From the NCBI GenBank assembly GCA_040004035.1, contig JAMPLN010000018.1: a stretch of 64,000 nt of DNA; one strand, given 5' to 3'. The notes under the pieces were generated by a model, which saw only the letters and a program-made list of their open reading frames with translations, ran no database searches and was not told where the DNA came from. The translations under genes were made by a program, and so were the position numbers. Numbering within the stretch: position 1 is the first letter of the stretch; the number at the start of each line of letters is the position of its first letter. The DNA comes from Microcoleus vaginatus_C (GTDB lineage: Bacteria > Cyanobacteriota > Cyanobacteriia > Cyanobacteriales > Microcoleaceae). Below, one piece after another: positions 7,887 through 17,079 of the stretch.

Positions 7887-9122
7887 ATGCGACAGTGCCA
7901 GCTCGAAACCCCTCAAACTATAGGTTTGGCGGCGAAAATCTCAAGTCGGTTAAAACTCATATCTTCCACAATTCTCAATAACAGGCAAGATGCCTGTTCC
8001 ACAAAGAGTGAGTTTTCTGGTGGGGTGGGCATCCTGCCCGCCCAGACAAGGGTTATTGAGAATGGTGTCAGATGTGAATTAAAAGCGACGGCAATTGTGA
8101 AGCAATCGTATCAAGGAGAGTTTAGCAGTGAGTCGGGGATTGAAACCTCCCGCCCTGGATTGAACAAGTCCAAAGTATTTTTTATCAGAACTATTGCCTG
8201 CGGCATTTTGACTTTGGGCTTATTTAGTTGCGCTCAAACCCAGGGCGATCGCCTCTCTCCAGAGGCAGATGCTAAACCCAAGGTAGTTGCTACCAGCACA
8301 ATTATTGAGGATTTGACCGATCGAGTAGCGGGAGGCGAAATTCAGCTAACAGGAATTTTGCAGCCGGGAACCGATCCTCACGTTTACGAACCGGTGCCAA
8401 AAGATTCTCAAGCTTTAGAACAAGCTAACTTAATTTTGTATAACGGCTACAATTTGGAACCGGGATTAATTAGGATGATGAATGCCGCCGGAATTAAGGC
8501 GCGGAAATTAGCAGTGGGGGAAGTTGTCAAGCCTTTGCTATTGAATAAACAAGGGAATACCGTACCCGATCCACACGTTTGGGGAAATGTGGAAAATGCA
8601 GTTCAAATGGTAGAAGCAATTCGGGATGCGCTAATCGAACTATCGCCGGAAGATCGGGAGAAGTTTACGCAGAATGCTGTGAAACTTACTGAAGAGTTAA
8701 AACGTTTGGATAGTTGGATCGAACAAGAGATTAAAACTATCCCCGAAAATCAGCGTAAATTAGTCACAAGTCACGATGCTTTTCAATATTACAGCCGCGC
8801 CTACGGATTGGGAATTGCTAACAGTTTGATCGGGATTAGTACGGAGGAACAGCCCAGCGCTCAAACGGTGCAAAAGTTAGTAGAATCGGTGAAAGCGGCA
8901 GGAGTTCCTGCTATTTTTGCCGAGACTACAATTAACCCACAACTGATTAGAACAGTGGCGGAGGAAGCGGGGGTGAAATTGGCGGCGCAGCAACTTTATT
9001 CGGATTCGATTGGGGCGCCCGGAAGCGAGGGGGATTCTTATGTTAAAATGATGTCGGCTAATACTCGCGCCATCGTCGAAGCTTTAGGGGGGAAATACAC
9101 GCCGATTGAAGTTAGCAAGTAG
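7887..9122 (+). CDS. mntC: Manganese/zinc ABC transporter substrate-binding lipoprotein, N-terminus extended by repeats
   Basis: Cluster A-I (cluster 9) metal-binding protein. Metal ligands are visible in GTDPHVYEP, DPHVWGN, FAETTINPQ and LYSDSIG (His, His, Glu, Asp). There is no His-rich loop, favouring Mn2+ over Zn2+. A lipoprotein signal, RTIACGILTLGLFSC, appears only at residues ~100-114, so the mature start is probably Cys114. The preceding ~90 residues contain translated dispersed repeats (bases ~7978-8060). The true start may therefore be the in-frame TTG at 8160, just before NKSKVFF, or a GTG near 8097. I give the longest frame. Confidence 0.82.
   Translation: MRQCQLETPQTIGLAAKISSRLKLISSTILNNRQDACSTKSEFSGGVGILPAQTRVIENGVRCELKATAIVKQSYQGEFSSESGIETSRPGLNKSKVFFIRTIACGILTLGLFSCAQTQGDRLSPEADAKPKVVATSTIIEDLTDRVAGGEIQLTGILQPGTDPHVYEPVPKDSQALEQANLILYNGYNLEPGLIRMMNAAGIKARKLAVGEVVKPLLLNKQGNTVPDPHVWGNVENAVQMVEAIRDALIELSPEDREKFTQNAVKLTEELKRLDSWIEQEIKTIPENQRKLVTSHDAFQYYSRAYGLGIANSLIGISTEEQPSAQTVQKLVESVKAAGVPAIFAETTINPQLIRTVAEEAGVKLAAQQLYSDSIGAPGSEGDSYVKMMSANTRAIVEALGGKYTPIEVSK
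7978..8060. repeat. Palindromic dispersed repeats inside the 5' part of the metal-binding protein frame
   Basis: The palindromic core aggcaagatgcct and flanks match copies at about 22468-22495, 22510-22530 and 40289-40312; a second unit (ggtgggcatcctgcccgcc) is related to one near 60148. The frame stays open across it (NNRQDACST, then VGILPAQT). Confidence 0.8.
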
Positions 9123-9309
9123 CAAGTAGGGTGCCCCGGAAGAGTTTTATTTTCTCTGCGGGGTGACAGCTAGCTGACGCAGCCTACAAGTTTCAGTAGC
9201 CTTGCATTGCATAAGTCTTTGATTGATACAGAAACCGCAGATGCAAGGCAGATAAACGCAGATAAACCCAGATTCTTGAAGGAATTGAAAGCTTGGGAAT
9301 GCAAGAGGT

Positions 9310-12300
9310 CTAGTTTATCTGTTTTGACAAAATTAAATTGAGCACGTTCAATTCGTTGGAACTCAAAAGATATTTATCTGTAAATATTTTTTCTCGACTT
9401 TGTTCTAAACTGTAGCTTCTAAACACAATAAACGGGAAGTCTTGATACTTGTGCCCGATCGGCATTACACTATCTACAGGGTAGATCGATCGCACATAAG
9501 CCGACAAAATATCCCGAAACCGCCTGTCTTCCGGTTCTTCCAGCTTACTGTCAGCAAAATACTCCTGCATTTCCTCCCCGCTGACAAAGGCAAACAGCGG
9601 TATGGCATAATAGCGATCGAACTGCTGACTCTGCTCTTCAAAATACTGAGTTTTCTCCACATCGCTGTTGAGAAATTGCAAAAGCTCGATCGCACCTCCT
9701 CTAATTGCCGATCGTACATTCTCCGGGTACGACTCACTATCCCTAATCCGATACATTTTGTGCAGCAACTGATTATCTACACATTTCTGAATTTCCCGAT
9801 GTAGCCGCATCTGGTATGTTTCCGCCAAATTTTGCTTAGCTAGAGGTACGAGCAACAAACTACCGCAAACATGACCGAGTTCTAAATTATCATAGCTCAA
9901 CAAACCATCAAGAGGATTGCACTTTTCCAAAAATTTACGATTAAAATCTTCCCGCATTTCCAGATAAGAATCGCCCTTTTGACGAGACTTATCAGAATTT
10001 TTTAAAACAAACTCCCCGCGACCCAAAAGCTGTTCCAGACTCGTATAAACCTCCTTAAACAACATATTTCCTCGCTGGCTCTCGCTCTTTAATGTCTTAA
10101 TTAGAGCAGCCATTTTGCTGCTAAAAGTATCCCCTACTGCGGAAACCGACTTACCGCCGATGGGAATGATCAAAAACTTTTCCCTACCTAAATAACCGTA
10201 TCCCGAAATTCGCGTCATCACCGCCGTCTTGAGAATTAGCAATAAATTCAACAAACTCAATTTGCTTTCTTGCAGGGAAAGTTCCGCATCATCAGCGTAA
10301 TAAACTGCGGTATCTGATAGGTAAAATACCAACTTCTTATCTTCACCATCAAGGGTTTTACCGTTGTCATATTCTCCGCGTCCCCGATAAATCACCTGTA
10401 TGATTTCCATCAGATTTTTCTCTATTTGGAAGCGGGGAATATCAACTAAAATATGTTGGGTTTTTGGGAAAGAAAGTCCACGACTTCCCGATGCAGTCAT
10501 AAAGATTACTTTAGCTGTATTTTTGTATTCCTGTATTTTTTCTTTCTCCTCTTCCGAGAGATTAGCGTGAATTTCCAGATAACCGGTGAAAGGCTCAAAC
10601 TTTTCGCGACTATCTTTAATTTTTTCAATTAATTCTGCCAATCTTTGCTTGTTTTGAATATATACTATAATTTGTTCGACACCGGGGATGGCTAATCGCT
10701 GATTGATATCCTCAATTATTTGAGATTGTACCCGCTTTACTAAATTACTATTCTGTTTTAAAGGCGCATTTTCACTGTATTTAACAGTTTCGACAAATAC
10801 CTTATAAGTTATCTCTAAACTGCGCGCCGGATAGGAATTCGCATTAATCACCTTGGCAGCTAGATTGTTAAATTTAAAAGGAATAGCTTGTAAAGGTTGA
10901 ATTTCTTCCGAATCTTTCGCTAACTTTTTAAAATAGATTTTGTCCGGTTCCGGTGACGTGTTATCAAGGTGCTGTTTAATCACATCGCAGTCAACAATCG
11001 AAGCATCTGCGACAATAATTTTAGTATTAAAGCCGTGTTCTCGCTTGTGCAAATCATGTTTTTTGATAATCTTGGCAATTCCGGCTAAAAACTCAACGCC
11101 ACCATCATCTCCCGTAATTTCATCTATCATAATGAAAATATGTTTGATGCGACTGGAGATTTCTTGCATCTTAGCGGGAATGACCCGTTTGTCCCGTTTA
11201 TTGTAAGTATCTTGAAAAATTTTATCTAAATGCTCTAGGGTATTTTGTCGGTTTTCTTTCATCTTCACCGATTGAATAGAAACGGTAGCTACGATATTAT
11301 TAGATACCTGGCCATTTATCAGCGCGTATATACCTTCGCAAATGCTCTTAAGCACTCCATTTCCTTTGGGATTAATGGGTTTAATTACTGTTTCTCCCTT
11401 TTTTTTAAGTTCTGATTGATGATATTCCGTCCTCTGAATTTCTGAATCATCCTTGAGGAAGCGAACAGTTTTTTTGGTGAAATCGTCACGATAGCTATTC
11501 GATGCGTACTTGACGGTACAGTGTCCTGAATTGCTTTTGATGATATCGGCGTTAGTGTTGATACAAAATAATCGATCGTTGCACAGCAAACCAGTATTTT
11601 TATCTTTGAATTTTTCGATAATATCCAAGTTTACTTGCTTGCGGGGACTGACGTACAGAAATAAGAAACCATCGTCGATATGGCGTTTGAGGAAATTGGC
11701 TATCGCAGTGGTTTTACCTATTCCCGGATTTCCAGTCAAAAAGATATAAGTTTCATCAGATTGAAGCGCTTTCACAATCAATTGAGCGTGAGCATTTCGC
11801 AGGTCTAATCCGCGAGAAATTTGCAAGTCATCTGCCAGTTTATCTGATATAATATCTATTGAATTAACAAAATCGTCTATCCGTTCTGTATGAGGTACAG
11901 GTTCAGTGACATTTTTTCCAATTCCTAACAGAGAATCAACAAACTTTCTGCCTTCTTTAAAACTGCGAGCCGCGTTGAGTTGAATAACCTTTAAAACTTC
12001 GGTGCGAGCATCACTAATCTCTTTACCTTTCGCTTCATTCTGGTAAATTTGGGCACAAGTTGCTAATAAGTTAATTTTGTCCGGGCGTAGGGAAATAGCG
12101 CTAATATTGCGATCGCCATAACCCACCACATTAAACAAAACCTCAGCATCACTGGAAATTATACCTGTTTGTTGCAAAAATCCATAGAAGCTGTGAGCGT
12201 AGCTACCCGCCTGAATCAGCTTAGCGCTTTCCTTATCCTTATACTTAAAAGCTGTAAAAAATCGTTTTAAATCCTCCGAGAAATCCACACCTAAAGTGCT

Positions 12301-12969
12301 GGTATCCATCCGCAGATTAGAAAACACACTTTTCGATCGCAAATAGCTAATTTCTCTCATCAAATATTTGCGTATCACCTCTATTTCATTAATATCCTCC
12401 GTTTTTGGAGCTAGCGTCGGAGAAAACACAGACAAATCAACGCAGAGAATTCTAAAATCATTGCCATACTGTAACAGCATCAGCGTATCAGCCTGCAAAA
12501 ACTCACCCTTTTTCGAGTAGCGGCGGATGTACGAGTTAATCTCATCATCTGATAAACTAAGTTTGGCAGTTGTCAACTGAGACAATAACCCTTTAAACGC
12601 TTCTTTGTCACCCTTGTTATAGGTTCTGATACTGTTAGCATCACTAAAACTGCACTGACAATACACAATTTTCAACCGCTGCAAATTCCAGCCAGTAGAT
12701 TTGACGTACTCCCGGAAAAAATTCAACCCACCCAAAAAACCTTTTTGGACAAAAAACAAACTCCATTTTTCAACTATTTCAGCATCTAAACTAGCCAGCA
12801 GATTGGCTTCCCTAACGATTTCCGCCGTCATTTTTGGCAATTTGAGCCTCTGCAAATCTAGACGGTAGGAATCGCCAAAATTGTGACTTAAATTTTCCCG
12901 CTGAATATATGCCAGAATCCCGATATTGAATCCTACTTCAAACAGCCGCCCAAAATCTTCACCAATCAT
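9310..12969 (-). CDS. Large protein with SF2-like helicase core; unknown system
   Basis: About 1219 residues; the ATG at 12969 is chosen because GGTGAGG lies 9 bases upstream, while the ATG at 12990 has a weak site (residues below count from 12990). An N-terminal ~400 residues are unrecognised. Then come helicase-like motifs: Walker A GNPGIGKTT (420), Ia-like YVSPRKQ (446), Walker B MIDE (621), VADAS (660), IV-like IIVYIQN (774), V-like FMTASGSRGLSFP (830), VI-like QVIYRGRG (865). The last ~330 residues are unrecognised. The start overlaps the end of the 1012-residue gene, so the two are probably translationally coupled. It is an NTPase, plausibly a nucleic-acid translocase. Named family unknown. 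Confidence 0.72.
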   Translation of the reverse strand: MIGEDFGRLFEVGFNIGILAYIQRENLSHNFGDSYRLDLQRLKLPKMTAEIVREANLLASLDAEIVEKWSLFFVQKGFLGGLNFFREYVKSTGWNLQRLKIVYCQCSFSDANSIRTYNKGDKEAFKGLLSQLTTAKLSLSDDEINSYIRRYSKKGEFLQADTLMLLQYGNDFRILCVDLSVFSPTLAPKTEDINEIEVIRKYLMREISYLRSKSVFSNLRMDTSTLGVDFSEDLKRFFTAFKYKDKESAKLIQAGSYAHSFYGFLQQTGIISSDAEVLFNVVGYGDRNISAISLRPDKINLLATCAQIYQNEAKGKEISDARTEVLKVIQLNAARSFKEGRKFVDSLLGIGKNVTEPVPHTERIDDFVNSIDIISDKLADDLQISRGLDLRNAHAQLIVKALQSDETYIFLTGNPGIGKTTAIANFLKRHIDDGFLFLYVSPRKQVNLDIIEKFKDKNTGLLCNDRLFCINTNADIIKSNSGHCTVKYASNSYRDDFTKKTVRFLKDDSEIQRTEYHQSELKKKGETVIKPINPKGNGVLKSICEGIYALINGQVSNNIVATVSIQSVKMKENRQNTLEHLDKIFQDTYNKRDKRVIPAKMQEISSRIKHIFIMIDEITGDDGGVEFLAGIAKIIKKHDLHKREHGFNTKIIVADASIVDCDVIKQHLDNTSPEPDKIYFKKLAKDSEEIQPLQAIPFKFNNLAAKVINANSYPARSLEITYKVFVETVKYSENAPLKQNSNLVKRVQSQIIEDINQRLAIPGVEQIIVYIQNKQRLAELIEKIKDSREKFEPFTGYLEIHANLSEEEKEKIQEYKNTAKVIFMTASGSRGLSFPKTQHILVDIPRFQIEKNLMEIIQVIYRGRGEYDNGKTLDGEDKKLVFYLSDTAVYYADDAELSLQESKLSLLNLLLILKTAVMTRISGYGYLGREKFLIIPIGGKSVSAVGDTFSSKMAALIKTLKSESQRGNMLFKEVYTSLEQLLGRGEFVLKNSDKSRQKGDSYLEMREDFNRKFLEKCNPLDGLLSYDNLELGHVCGSLLLVPLAKQNLAETYQMRLHREIQKCVDNQLLHKMYRIRDSESYPENVRSAIRGGAIELLQFLNSDVEKTQYFEEQSQQFDRYYAIPLFAFVSGEEMQEYFADSKLEEPEDRRFRDILSAYVRSIYPVDSVMPIGHKYQDFPFIVFRSYSLEQSREKIFTDKYLLSSNELNVLNLILSKQIN

Positions 12970-15900
12970 TATTTTGTACCTCACCGACATTTAATACTTC
13001 TCTTACCTTATTCAAAAAAGCCAGCGAGTTAAACTCAGCATTCCCGCCCGGATGACTAAACACAGATAAAGTACCAACCGAATCATCTCCGATAATCTGC
13101 TCGTAGGGGTCAAGTTTAAAACTCAGGTCTTTTTTGCGAGCTTCATAACGATAAAAGTGAAAGATTGTTAAATAATGTAGCAAAGTATCTTTAATTGCAC
13201 CGTCGTAAATCAACCCTTGGTGAAGGTCTTGATCGTCCAGAATCCCGTCGTATATATGCAACAGGGTCGAGTAGGAAATCACACCGTTATAAAAGTTTTT
13301 CTCCTCCTTTACCTTAAGTCCGTTAAACAAGTTAAAAAACATCACAGCTTGTTGACTGGTATCTGCAAACAAGCTCGAAAGCTCCATAGCATCCTGAATG
13401 TAAAAAGGTTTTCCCTTATCACCTAGAAAACTGCGGACATAGTATTTATCAAAAAACATCGGATAAATTTTGATATCTCGTCGCTCTCCCTTCAAAGTTC
13501 GGAGCAATTTTTTTGACATAAAAGACAATTCCTCGTCTTCCTCAGTCTTGGTAATATGCAGCGTACTCATGTAAGGTGCTTGCGAAATATATGCGAAATT
13601 TCGATATCCTTGCTGATAAAGCTGACTCATTGCATCTTCAAGGATTAACGGCTCAGTATAAAGGCGGCTGACACTGTAATTCTCGGAAAAAGTTTTCAGG
13701 ACTTTGACTTCAATTGCATCGTGTTCGAGGCGATTAATCCCAATAGCTTCTCCGATTAAACTAGCTGTTCTTTGGAAGCGGTTTTTATTACTTCTTTTAG
13801 CATCACTGTCGCGACTGGAAACAACAATGATTGCTAAATTATCTAACTCTGGAGATAACTGCACATTGCTAAATTTAAACTTTTTCGGCAGTATTGAATA
13901 CATTGAACTCAAACCGTTATGAACTTTGTAACTATTTGGATCTTCTCTAATACGAAATCCCTGAGAAGTTGAGCGTTGTTTTTCACTCAAAATGTGAGAT
14001 AATGTTTTGGAAAGGTTAGCCATAAATTTTTCTGAGGGCGAAGGGTGTTTGTCGTCACCTTCATGCAGCCTCACCATCGGAATAAATAAGTTTTTTGCAG
14101 TATTTTCGAGTAAAACTCTCAGGCAGATATAAGACAGCAGCAACATCGTAAATTTATACACAAAAGCCGCCGCAGGTGGTAAACCTTTATCACCGCTGTC
14201 TAGTCGTTTGTCGTCATAAGGAAACAAAACTAATTTTGTTAAAAAATGCTGGCTGTAGATTTTTCTAGAACGATCGGCTTTAGGTGCTGAAAGCATCGGC
14301 AAGATATCGACACCTTTGATATTGTATTCCATGCTGAAATTGTGGCGTTCATCAGTAGGAAAATAGCGGACATCTTCGATAGTAATATTTATCGGTAGCT
14401 GACAGATTGCTGTTTCATCAACACTAGGCTGTTCAACGACAATATAATGGAGTGTCTGCTTGTAATTTCGATCCAGAACTTCATTAAAAAATTTATTATT
14501 CTGCAAAATATTTTCAATGTCTTCTAACAGACCTATTTTGAGGTTTACGTGTCGCGTTTCTGTACGGCTTGGCAAAATTGTTTGGCGTTCGAGAAAGCCT
14601 TTCAGCATTCTTTTAAGATGGTTAAGTTTATGTTTAACATTAACCTGCTTAAAGCGTGTGACAAAATTTCGGAAAAGTCTTTTTTTGATTTCGTCATTAT
14701 CGCGAGTTAATACATCTCTCATTAGTTGCTCAAAAGCCGGAATAGGATTAAATTCAAGTTCCAATTCTGGGTTATAATTTGGCGATCCTGGAGTGTGGGG
14801 AGATGCAAACACACAGTGATACAAAAATGCTATTTTTAACACTTTGCGGACGAAGGTTTCGGTATTAGCATCTTCGGTAAGTTCTGCTTTGTGTTCTTCA
14901 CTATCTGGATTTAGCAGATTCAGATGATATTCAAATACGTCCTTTCCACCGCGCGCTTGAACTGGGTTGTCTAATTTTAGTTTGAGGCCAAAGATAAATT
15001 TACGTTCGTTCCGATGATTGTCCGTGCTTTCTCCCAAATAACCTTCTACAAGGGGAATAATTGGCAGCGCATCTAAAAAATCCGATCGCGCAAAAATTTC
15101 TCTGTAATTAACTCTAACACCAGCATAATTGGCAGCATAATCGCCATCGGATTTATTACTGTCGTTGATGTAATTTTCTATCAATCTGAGACGACGAATC
15201 AAATCTTTTAAATAGATGATTCCTACAGTATCTGTGCTGCTAGTGCTGATGTGTTCCAGCAGATACTCCAAATAAGTAATCTTGGCTTCTTTGTTGATTT
15301 TTCCTAGGGTTTCTTTGTCTACCAGTCGGATCAATTTATGAAAATCCGAGTATTCATTATTAACCATCTCATCAAGACGGTGGTTAAGTTTTTGCCTATC
15401 GTCGCTATTCTCGGCATTTTCCCTAATGTAGTTTTCTAAACCCTCCTTTAGCTGTTGTTGAAAAATATCGGTATTTCGCACAGCAATAGTCAATTTATGC
15501 AGTTTTAAAGTCCCAGGACTCCCAGAAACCGGGCGTTCCAAAGTTAGCTTTTCTTTTTCTAAAGAAGTGTGGCGAGTCCCAAAATCGTATTTGAGACCTA
15601 ACTTTTTGCCGTCTCCCTGAAAAGAGGATGAATCTAAAGGACTGATTAAGCTAGCGACAAACTTTTCAATTGAAGTATTTTTTGGCAGCAATTTAGATGC
15701 TAAGTGCTGCCGCAAACACTCTTTAATCTTCCTGACTCGATCGCCAAAAATCTCCTCAACTTCTGGCGGAAAATTAACCGTAGCAGCATCTGCTTGACGT
15801 TCATAGGAACCCAAGGGTGTCCGCACTTGCATTTTTGCAACATCAGCAGCGATCGCATCAATATCGACGATCAGACGGCGGCGGTCATCTGATATATTAA

Positions 15901-15997
15901 ACGGGTTTTTCGATTGCAAAACTTCTAAAATCTTGTCCAGCAAATCGCCATAGTCAACTGGAACTAAATCGCTGTCACCCAATGTTAACCTGTTCAC
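12959..15997 (-). CDS. 1012-residue protein of unknown family, partner of the helicase
   Basis: A GTG start at 15997 is preceded by AAGGGG at 8 bases and lies 13 bases after the stop of the YCII-like gene, suggesting an operon. I do not recognise the family. No Walker motif, zinc cluster, signal peptide or membrane helix is apparent. The first ~650 residues are mostly charged and helical. From residue ~720 there is an alternating alpha/beta pattern: NLAIIVVSSRDSD, then IEVKVLKTF, NFAYISQAP, IKIYPMFF, AVMFFNLF. That could be a nuclease or RNase H-like fold, but no catalytic set can be named. The overlap with the helicase gene and similar size suggest two subunits of one machine. Confidence 0.7.
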   Translation of the reverse strand: MNRLTLGDSDLVPVDYGDLLDKILEVLQSKNPFNISDDRRRLIVDIDAIAADVAKMQVRTPLGSYERQADAATVNFPPEVEEIFGDRVRKIKECLRQHLASKLLPKNTSIEKFVASLISPLDSSSFQGDGKKLGLKYDFGTRHTSLEKEKLTLERPVSGSPGTLKLHKLTIAVRNTDIFQQQLKEGLENYIRENAENSDDRQKLNHRLDEMVNNEYSDFHKLIRLVDKETLGKINKEAKITYLEYLLEHISTSSTDTVGIIYLKDLIRRLRLIENYINDSNKSDGDYAANYAGVRVNYREIFARSDFLDALPIIPLVEGYLGESTDNHRNERKFIFGLKLKLDNPVQARGGKDVFEYHLNLLNPDSEEHKAELTEDANTETFVRKVLKIAFLYHCVFASPHTPGSPNYNPELELEFNPIPAFEQLMRDVLTRDNDEIKKRLFRNFVTRFKQVNVKHKLNHLKRMLKGFLERQTILPSRTETRHVNLKIGLLEDIENILQNNKFFNEVLDRNYKQTLHYIVVEQPSVDETAICQLPINITIEDVRYFPTDERHNFSMEYNIKGVDILPMLSAPKADRSRKIYSQHFLTKLVLFPYDDKRLDSGDKGLPPAAAFVYKFTMLLLSYICLRVLLENTAKNLFIPMVRLHEGDDKHPSPSEKFMANLSKTLSHILSEKQRSTSQGFRIREDPNSYKVHNGLSSMYSILPKKFKFSNVQLSPELDNLAIIVVSSRDSDAKRSNKNRFQRTASLIGEAIGINRLEHDAIEVKVLKTFSENYSVSRLYTEPLILEDAMSQLYQQGYRNFAYISQAPYMSTLHITKTEEDEELSFMSKKLLRTLKGERRDIKIYPMFFDKYYVRSFLGDKGKPFYIQDAMELSSLFADTSQQAVMFFNLFNGLKVKEEKNFYNGVISYSTLLHIYDGILDDQDLHQGLIYDGAIKDTLLHYLTIFHFYRYEARKKDLSFKLDPYEQIIGDDSVGTLSVFSHPGGNAEFNSLAFLNKVREVLNVGEVQNNDW

Positions 15998-16010
15998 CCT
16001 GTTAACCCCT

Positions 16011-16280
16011 TCAAAAAGCTTGAATCCACTCTTTCACATCGTACTCAGTCCAAACCCCATTTACCCAATAAGGATCGGCTTCCACCAATTGTCGCACCTG
16101 CGCCTCATCTTCGGCTTCGTAAATTGCAAAAACTTTTGTTAAATCTTTCGTTGGCCCGATCGTACTTAACACACCCGATTCCTTCTGCTTAGCCAATCCG
16201 GCTAAATGAGCGTCTCGAAACGGAGCGCGTTTTTCTAGAACGTCTTCGCAGTAACTTCCCCACATCACATATTTAGTCAC
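16011..16280 (-). CDS. YCII-like small protein
   Basis: An 89-residue protein starting at GTG 16280 (VTKYVMWGSYC), with AAGG about 9 bases upstream. The longer open frame is translated repeat (LRPLRPLRF) and is rejected. It shows the YCII dimeric alpha/beta barrel pattern: KRAPFRDAHLAGLAKQKESG with the conserved His, VFAIYEAEDEAQVRQLVEADPYW, and a C-terminal WTEYDVKEW. Family members are proposed small enzymes or binding proteins; no substrate is known here. It is the first gene of a minus-strand run with the two large genes, though that linkage could be accidental. Confidence 0.78.
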   Translation of the reverse strand: MTKYVMWGSYCEDVLEKRAPFRDAHLAGLAKQKESGVLSTIGPTKDLTKVFAIYEAEDEAQVRQLVEADPYWVNGVWTEYDVKEWIQAF

Positions 16281-16365
16281 GGTTTTGAGCCTTAGATGAA
16301 TTTGTTTAAAAGTTATTGTACAATAAGAGTAACAGGATTTAACGAATATTTTAACGATAAGATTA

Positions 16366-16396
16366 ATGAACCGCAGAGGGCGCAGAGGGCGCAGAG
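16366..16396. repeat. GGGCGCAGA tandem repeat
   Basis: Three tandem copies of a GCGCAGAGG-like unit follow aaccgcagag. The same type of sequence (aaccgcgaagg...) forms a long inverted repeat at 51061-51142. It lies in the spacer between the divergent YCII-like and Uma2 genes. Confidence 0.65.
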
Positions 16397-16434
16397 GAAG
16401 AGGGGAAAGAGAGATGATTGTTAGATAGGAGAAG

Positions 16435-17013
16435 ATGGCTATGACTTTATTAGACATTCGTTTGTTGACGGTTGAAGAGTATCACCGTATGGCAGAAATT
16501 GGTATTTTTGACGAAGATGAACGAGTAGAATTATTGGCTGGACAAATAGTAAAGATGGCAGCAAAAGGAACAGCACATGGTGCGGCGATTGCGCGCACGA
16601 AGATATTACTGGATAACCGTTTAGGAGAGCAGATTTTTGTGCGGCTGCAAGACCCGGTTCGGCTCAATAATTACTCTGAACCAGAACCAGATATTTCTGT
16701 AGTCATACCTGATCCACTTTACTATGAAGACCACCATCCAACTCCCTCAGAAATTTATCTGATTATTGAAGTTGCCGATACTACGCTGAGAACAGATTGC
16801 GGGATTAAAGCGACTATTTATGCTCAGTCTGGAATTGCTGATTATTGGGTTTTGGATGTTAATAATCGGCAACTCCACGTTTTTCGAGAACCGAGTCAGG
16901 ATGGTTATCAAAGTCGGGTGATTCTCGGGGATGATGGGAGTATTTCTCCTTTGCAGTTTCCCGATTTTTCCTTTAGGGTTCGGGATATGTTGCGGCCATT
17001 GGTGTCAATTTAA
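16435..17013 (+). CDS. Uma2 family (DUF820) putative endonuclease
   Basis: A 192-residue Uma2 protein. Order of landmarks: LTVEEYHRMAEIGIFDEDERVELLAGQIV, HGAAIARTKILL, the acidic SEPEPDISVV, then IYLIIEVADTTLRTD and IADYWVLDV. The usual active-site pattern (EPD, then EVxxxT, then K) is kept: Lys is present in CGIKATIYAQ. It is more canonical than the copy at 4421. The last codons overlap a short dispersed sequence (ccattggtgtcaa) also found at about 40177. It converges on pheT with a perfect hairpin between. Confidence 0.85.
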   Translation: MAMTLLDIRLLTVEEYHRMAEIGIFDEDERVELLAGQIVKMAAKGTAHGAAIARTKILLDNRLGEQIFVRLQDPVRLNNYSEPEPDISVVIPDPLYYEDHHPTPSEIYLIIEVADTTLRTDCGIKATIYAQSGIADYWVLDVNNRQLHVFREPSQDGYQSRVILGDDGSISPLQFPDFSFRVRDMLRPLVSI

Positions 17014-17029
17014 CGCTTTTTCCCTGAGT

Positions 17030-17055
17030 CCGCCAGGGAATTCATTCCCTGGCGG
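17030..17055. terminator. Perfect hairpin between convergent Uma2 and pheT
   Basis: 12-bp perfect arms (17030-17041, 17044-17055) around a 2-base loop, followed by tttatta on the plus strand. It serves both converging genes. A related palindrome (gccaggga...tccctggc) sits at 40373-40394, also between convergent genes. Confidence 0.7.
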
Positions 17056-17079
17056 TTTATTAGTGAGTAGGGACCTATT

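Noticed and set aside
12959..15997. PIWI/Argonaute identity for the 1012-residue protein
   Set aside because: The C-terminal alpha/beta pattern would allow it, but no catalytic or guide-binding residues could be matched, so it is left as a test and not a call.
16281..16457. N-terminal extension of the YCII-like protein
   Set aside because: It translates a GCGCAGAGG repeat (LRPLRPLRF) and spacer; the GTG at 16280 fits the family.
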